64,000 bases of DNA from Candidatus Cybelea sp. Its GTDB lineage: Bacteria > Vulcanimicrobiota > Vulcanimicrobiia > Vulcanimicrobiales > Vulcanimicrobiaceae. Position numbers and translations under genes: made by a program. This document shows positions 60,383-64,000 of this stretch, piece by piece. The stretch's first letter is position 1, and each line of letters begins with the position of its first letter. Location: the NCBI GenBank assembly GCA_036489315.1, contig DASXFZ010000059.1, positions 40,541 through 104,540 on the forward strand. Reading direction: 5' to 3'. Below the pieces are notes generated by a model, which did no database searches, was not told the origin of the DNA, and saw only the letters and a program-made list of their open reading frames with translations.

Positions 60383-61690
60383 CTACGCAGCGATGTCGCA
60401 GAGAATCTCTTTGAAGTCGGACCGGCTTTCGATCGACGAAAACAGCGGTAGGAGCGGCAGCAGCAGGAGTGCCGGATCGCGCTGTGCATAAGCATCGCGC
60501 AGCAGCCAGAGCGCCTCATCCTCGCGTCCGCCGTTCGCCGCCCCCAATGCAAGGTTCCAAGAGCTTATGTAGCGTCGCTGGCCGAGCGCTTGAAGCTTGG
60601 CATAGGTTTGAGCGGCCTTCTCCTTTTCGCCTAGCCTCGCGTAAGCACAGACGAGCATCGGCAAACGGTAGACGGCGTCTTCAGACGAGTCTGCGCCGTG
60701 TGTGGAAATCTCCTCGACTGCGCGATCGGGATCTCCCCCGATAATATAGGCAAGCGCGAGGAAGCGGCGCGCGATGAAGAAATCCGGATCGATCGTTAGG
60801 ATCTTGGAAATAGACGAGATCGCTTCGGCGACCTTGCCGGAGTGCAGCGCGACGCGAGCCTCGAGCAGCTGCAGCAGCAGCGAAGCCGGCTCGATCATGA
60901 GTGCCTCGCGCGCCTGGAGCGCCGCTTTGTCGAATTCACCCCGGTAGAGGTAGTACCAGGCCGCATTGTTGCACGCGTAGGCCAGCCGCGGATCGAACGT
61001 CAAGGCGGCATCGAGCGAGGCCCACGATTTCAGCCAATCCCAGTCACTGAAGAGCTGGATTTACGACAGCGCCGCAAGCGCCGGCGGCGAGCGAGGGTCG
61101 AGTTCGATTGCCCGCTCGATGCTTCGGCGCGCCAGCAGCATAGCAGACGAGGCGGGGACGTGCCAATATTCCGCTAACAGCGCCCATGCCCGGCCCAGCC
61201 CGACCATCGCGGGCACAAAAGCGTCTTCAATTTGCAGGGCGGCTTCGAAGGAACACACCGCCGCTTGGAGTGCCGGCGCCGTACGGCGATCGAGCAAATA
61301 ACTTCCGCTGCAGTAGTGCTGCAGTGTCTGCGGACTCTGCGCTTCGACGCGCCCCGAGGCGGGCGCCGATCGAAGCAATGCCTCCGTCTCGCTCGAAACG
61401 ACACTTCCCGGGGCGCCAAAGCGGTATCCGCGACGTGGGATCGTCAAGATATAACTGCCCGAACCGCGTTCTTCCTCAAGGAGTTCGCGCAGCAGGTAGA
61501 TGTGCTGCGTGAGATTCGCATCGGTGACACCGTCGGCGCCCCAGACACGTTGTGCGAGCGACTCCCGATCGACCAGCTCGCCATCGGCTTCAATCCAAGA
61601 TCGTGCAAATGCGCGAACACGACGTCGACGTTGCCGCCCACCCGGCCATTTTCCAGCTGTCTGGTCCCGCGGAGCCGCGACAATAAGCGA
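60383..61690 (-). pseudogene. Winged-helix and TPR transcriptional regulator, broken
   Basis: The minus strand encodes an OmpR-like winged helix (GELVDRESLAQRVWG, then NLTQHIYLLRELLEEE and ILTIPRRGYRF) followed by TPR units down to 60383, the CadC/HilA-like design. Two defects are seen. A TAA at 61063-61061 interrupts the frame between ALAALS and IQLFSDWDW, and the winged-helix frame has no start codon back to the preceding stop, with more plausible N-terminal sequence in another frame, so an indel is likely near 61590. It probably once regulated a neighbouring secreted-protein operon. Confidence 0.7.
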
Positions 61691-61832
61691 CCGAGCGCAA
61701 GACAGTCCAGCCTCGAAGATAAGACGGGATGCTTTTCGGATTCATGAAAAGATGACTTTAGTCACCTTTAGAGAAAAGCAGATTGGGTCCGCGGCTCCGC
61801 CTCGAGGAAGCCGCAATAAACCTGGAGGTGAA

Positions 61833-61961
61833 ATGAGCGCACTTTTCAGAGAACAACAGGGCTGGCTGCAGCTAGGAGAACTCGCCATCCCCTTTTCGTT
61901 TCCGGTTCGCGTCGCGGAGGTAGAGGAGCCCGAGGCTGAACCAGCCGCTGCCGCCGCCTAG
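61833..61961 (+). CDS. 42-residue peptide with strong ribosome site
   Basis: TGGAGGTGAA directly precedes the ATG. The peptide begins MSALFREQQGWLQLGELAIP and ends in an acidic, alanine-rich tail (EVEEPEAEPAAAAA). No signal peptide and no known family. A 103-residue gene follows after 13 bases, so the two form a small operon. It could be a small regulator or a precursor peptide. Confidence 0.55.
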   Translation: MSALFREQQGWLQLGELAIPFSFPVRVAEVEEPEAEPAAAAA

Positions 61962-61974
61962 CAAAGGACCATTC

Positions 61975-62286
61975 GTGGTCGATCACCCCGCCTTTGGCAA
62001 GGTTACCTTTGTTTTCGACGACGCGCGCGGCGAGAGCGGATTTGCGGCAACCGAGGGTTTCGTGTACTTTAGCGTCCGCTATCCCAGCTTTAGCTTTAGC
62101 TTTGCGCGCATCGGCGAGATTTACGTCGCGTCAGAGCTCAACGATATGACAAGGCAGCAGCATCAGGGCCGTTGGCGAACGATCTCCGAGATTGCGCCGT
62201 CGGCCTTTCGCTCCTTCGCCCTCTCAACGGCAAAACAGCTCGCTCGTCTACACGGGCGAACAGCGCACAAGATGACGGGCAACTAA
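61975..62286 (+). CDS. Small protein of unknown function
   Basis: A 103-residue protein starting with GTG after AAAGGA. It contains KVTFVFDDARGESGFAATEG and a serine/phenylalanine-rich strand (RYPSFSFSFARIGEIY), then a basic helical C-terminus. No family is recognised. It is downstream of the 42-residue peptide and overlaps the converging propeller gene by 4 bases. Confidence 0.55.
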   Translation: MVDHPAFGKVTFVFDDARGESGFAATEGFVYFSVRYPSFSFSFARIGEIYVASELNDMTRQQHQGRWRTISEIAPSAFRSFALSTAKQLARLHGRTAHKMTGN

Positions 62287-63857
62287 GGCAGCTTCGGCAG
62301 CCCCAGCATCGGCGTTTTGACCGGCCCCGCGATGCCGACGAACACGACGAGTCCGTCGCCCCCTGGGTTGGTCTGAATCGGAACCGGCAGCCAATTGTTG
62401 CAGACCCACGCATTGCCCGAAGCGTCGATCGTAACGCCAGTCTGACGCTGGAGCAGGCCGCTGGCAAAGCCTTGTCGCGGCGAGAGAGGATCGCCCGTCC
62501 TCGCGCCGGCGGCACACCCTTTGTGCCGAACGCCGCACAGTTCGGAGAGCCGGGGCCGAACGCCGGAGAAGTCCGCGACCCAAACGTTATCGTTGCCGTC
62601 AACGGCGATGCCCCACGGGTGACGGACGCCGCCCCCGGTAAACCCATTGGGCGAGAGCGGCGTTCCTTCGGCATCGAGCGCGGTTACGGAGTTGCCGGTG
62701 CTATTGGAGATCCAGAGATTTCCGCGGCTATCCAACGCGTCTCCGAGCGGACGCTTTATCCCGCCGGAGGTAAACGGCGAACCCCGCAGGGGCCGTCCGT
62801 CTGGGCGAAGCGCAACGACCGAATCGTTGCCGGAGCTTGTGATCCATGCGTCGCCTCGCGCGTCGATCGCTATCGCAAAGGGACTCTTCAGGCCAACGTG
62901 CCCGATACTGCGCGCGCGGCTCGGATCCGCGCCAGGGTATTGCGTAACGCTCGTTCCGCCGTAGTTGGCGATCCAAAGATTACTCGCTTGATCGAACGTC
63001 GTCGCTTGCGGGCGGCTGATGTCGCCCTGCGTAAAGCCGGTCCGATTTGGCGAAACCGGGCGTCCGGAGGGGTCGTACTCGCTCACGCTGTTAGCGGCCG
63101 GCTTGTTTTTACAACCCTTGCCCGAAAACCCAAAGTTTCCGACCCAGAGGTTCGCCGCCGGATCGACCACCATGCCCCAGCCGGCGCCGTCGACGCCGCC
63201 CCCGCTGAAGGGCGCGCCCGGAGCATCGCTACCGGTTGGAGTGAGTTCGAGCAACTGCTTTCCACCGCAGGTCGGAACGCTGTGATCGCTCTTGAACGCG
63301 TAGTTGTTATTTGACCAGGCATTCCCGGCTGCGTCGATCGCGACAAGCCCGGGGCCATCGAACTCCTTCCCGTTACCGACGTACTTTAATGCTAAGAACC
63401 ACGCGCTCGGAGCGGCAGCAATAGCCGGCTCGTAGCCGCGGTTGCGCCGCGAAAGTGCAAAGAGTTTCGTGACGCTGCGAGCGGGGTTTGGGACGATCGA
63501 ATGAATCGCGGCAAGCGTCGTACTCCGGCGGCCGGTGAGTTGGAAGAGCTCACGGCAGCCATCGGAGGCCGCGCTGCCGGAGGCCGTGCAGACGGCCAGC
63601 GCGTTCGCCAGTGCATTCAAGCGCTCGAGACCGTCGCAGTTGCCGGGCTGCGACGGCCCCGCGCGACACGTTTGTTTCCCGGGCCAAAAAGCGGCCGGCG
63701 TTCCCGCAGTCGTCGCCAGATTCGCCAGCGCGATCCGCGCTGCATTGTCGATTCCGGCTCGATTGGTGCCGGATGCTCCCACCTCGGCGCCGGACGAATC
63801 GGCGAACTGCGCGAGAGCGAACTCGTCGGCGACCGTCGTGAACTCGTTGACGGCCAA
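62283..63857 (-). pseudogene. NHL/Vgb-type propeller protein, 5' end lost to IS630
   Basis: The 524-residue open frame has a helical N-terminal region with paired cysteines (QTCRAGPSQPGNCDG), then a propeller of LWVGNFGFSG, LWIANYGGTS, AWITSSGNDS, LWISNSTGNS and VWVADFSG blades, similar to virginiamycin B lyase/NHL propellers. No signal peptide is present, although all relatives here have one. The frame meets the end of an IS630 transposase at 63862, so the 5' end was probably removed by insertion. Confidence 0.72.
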
Positions 63858-63861
63858 TGCG

Positions 63862-64000
63862 CTAGTGTAGTGAGTTAGAAGTTCGTTCGCAAACCTTTAC
63901 CACTTTATCCAGGATCATGTCGGCGGTAGCGGTCCACACGAACGGTTTGGGGTTCTTGTTACGTTGTCGGACGTAGGCGGGGATTTCCCGCTCGAGTTGC
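63862..64000 (-). mobile_element. IS630 family transposase, C-terminal end (runs off the window)
   Basis: The minus strand encodes LEREIPAYVRQRNKNPKPFVWT followed by ATADMILDKV, in parts EIPAYVRQRNKNPKPF and FVWTATADMILDK, which is the well-known C-terminal sequence of IS630/Tc1-mariner transposases. The TAG stop is at 63862-63864. The element continues past base 64000. Its end, about 63860-63870, adjoins the propeller gene. Confidence 0.82.

Noticed and set aside
62172..63314. Plus-strand ORF of 380 codons
   Set aside because: Antisense to the propeller repeats; its repeated look only mirrors those repeats.
1..64000. CRISPR array or restriction/defence island
   Set aside because: No regularly spaced repeats and no cas, restriction or known defence genes were seen; regular spacing in the propeller genes is protein repeat, not CRISPR.

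Overview
The window is a high-GC bacterial chromosome segment that is gene-dense, with 4-nt ATGA/GTGA overlaps, frequent GTG and TTG starts, and convergent genes that overlap at their ends. The gene orders 3D-domain protein next to rsmA and ftsH-hpt-tilS are widespread in Firmicutes and related deep-branching lineages. Together with the many secreted NHL-type beta-propeller lipoproteins they make an uncultured, Eremiobacterota (WPS-2)-like bacterium my best guess. This is inference; there is no rRNA or ribosomal protein in the window to settle it.

Left part (1-28 kb) is mostly housekeeping. In order: a TolQ/ExbB channel and a TonB/TPR protein, rluB, rho with its own promoter, a small operon with 3-methyladenine glycosylase under what looks like a textbook LexA/SOS box, a glycosyltransferase, a 3D-domain wall protein with rsmA, a CPBP protease, an envelope-glycan operon (GT4, DUF2079, GT9), two catalytically dead M16-like proteins, ftsH-hpt-tilS-smpB, a thioesterase, a phosphoesterase, hisC, moeA, serS, a DUF2249-Crp/Fnr regulator, a cytochrome c, a VOC protein and a flavin monooxygenase.

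Middle part (28-44 kb) is rich in metal handling. A structured leader precedes a small lipoprotein. Then comes a remarkable single-chain fusion of a multicopper oxidase with a ZIP metal permease, preceded by a TTAGG-N4-CCTAA operator-like palindrome. After dacB, a threonine dehydratase-like enzyme and a DUF1203 protein follows a tight five-gene set: NicO/RcnA-type transporter, two DUF4331-type secreted proteins, a TPR protein and a NiCoT nickel/cobalt permease. This set looks like a dedicated nickel/cobalt system.

Right part (44.5-64 kb) is accessory and partly decayed. It starts at a tRNA-Ser with an adjacent tyrosine integrase and excisionase, continues with an IS3 remnant, a second integrase fragment and a DUF4279 gene, and then carries secreted proteins: several NHL-propeller lipoproteins, an SGNH hydrolase, a polysaccharide lyase-like protein, a DUF305/YVTN-propeller operon with a LysR regulator and an 18-bp palindrome, and a phospholipase C family enzyme. 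Broken genes are frequent: a YVTN protein split by an in-frame TAA, a PQQ-propeller fragment butted against a dehydrogenase fragment, a regulator with frame damage and an in-frame TAA, and a propeller gene cut by an IS630 element at the right edge.
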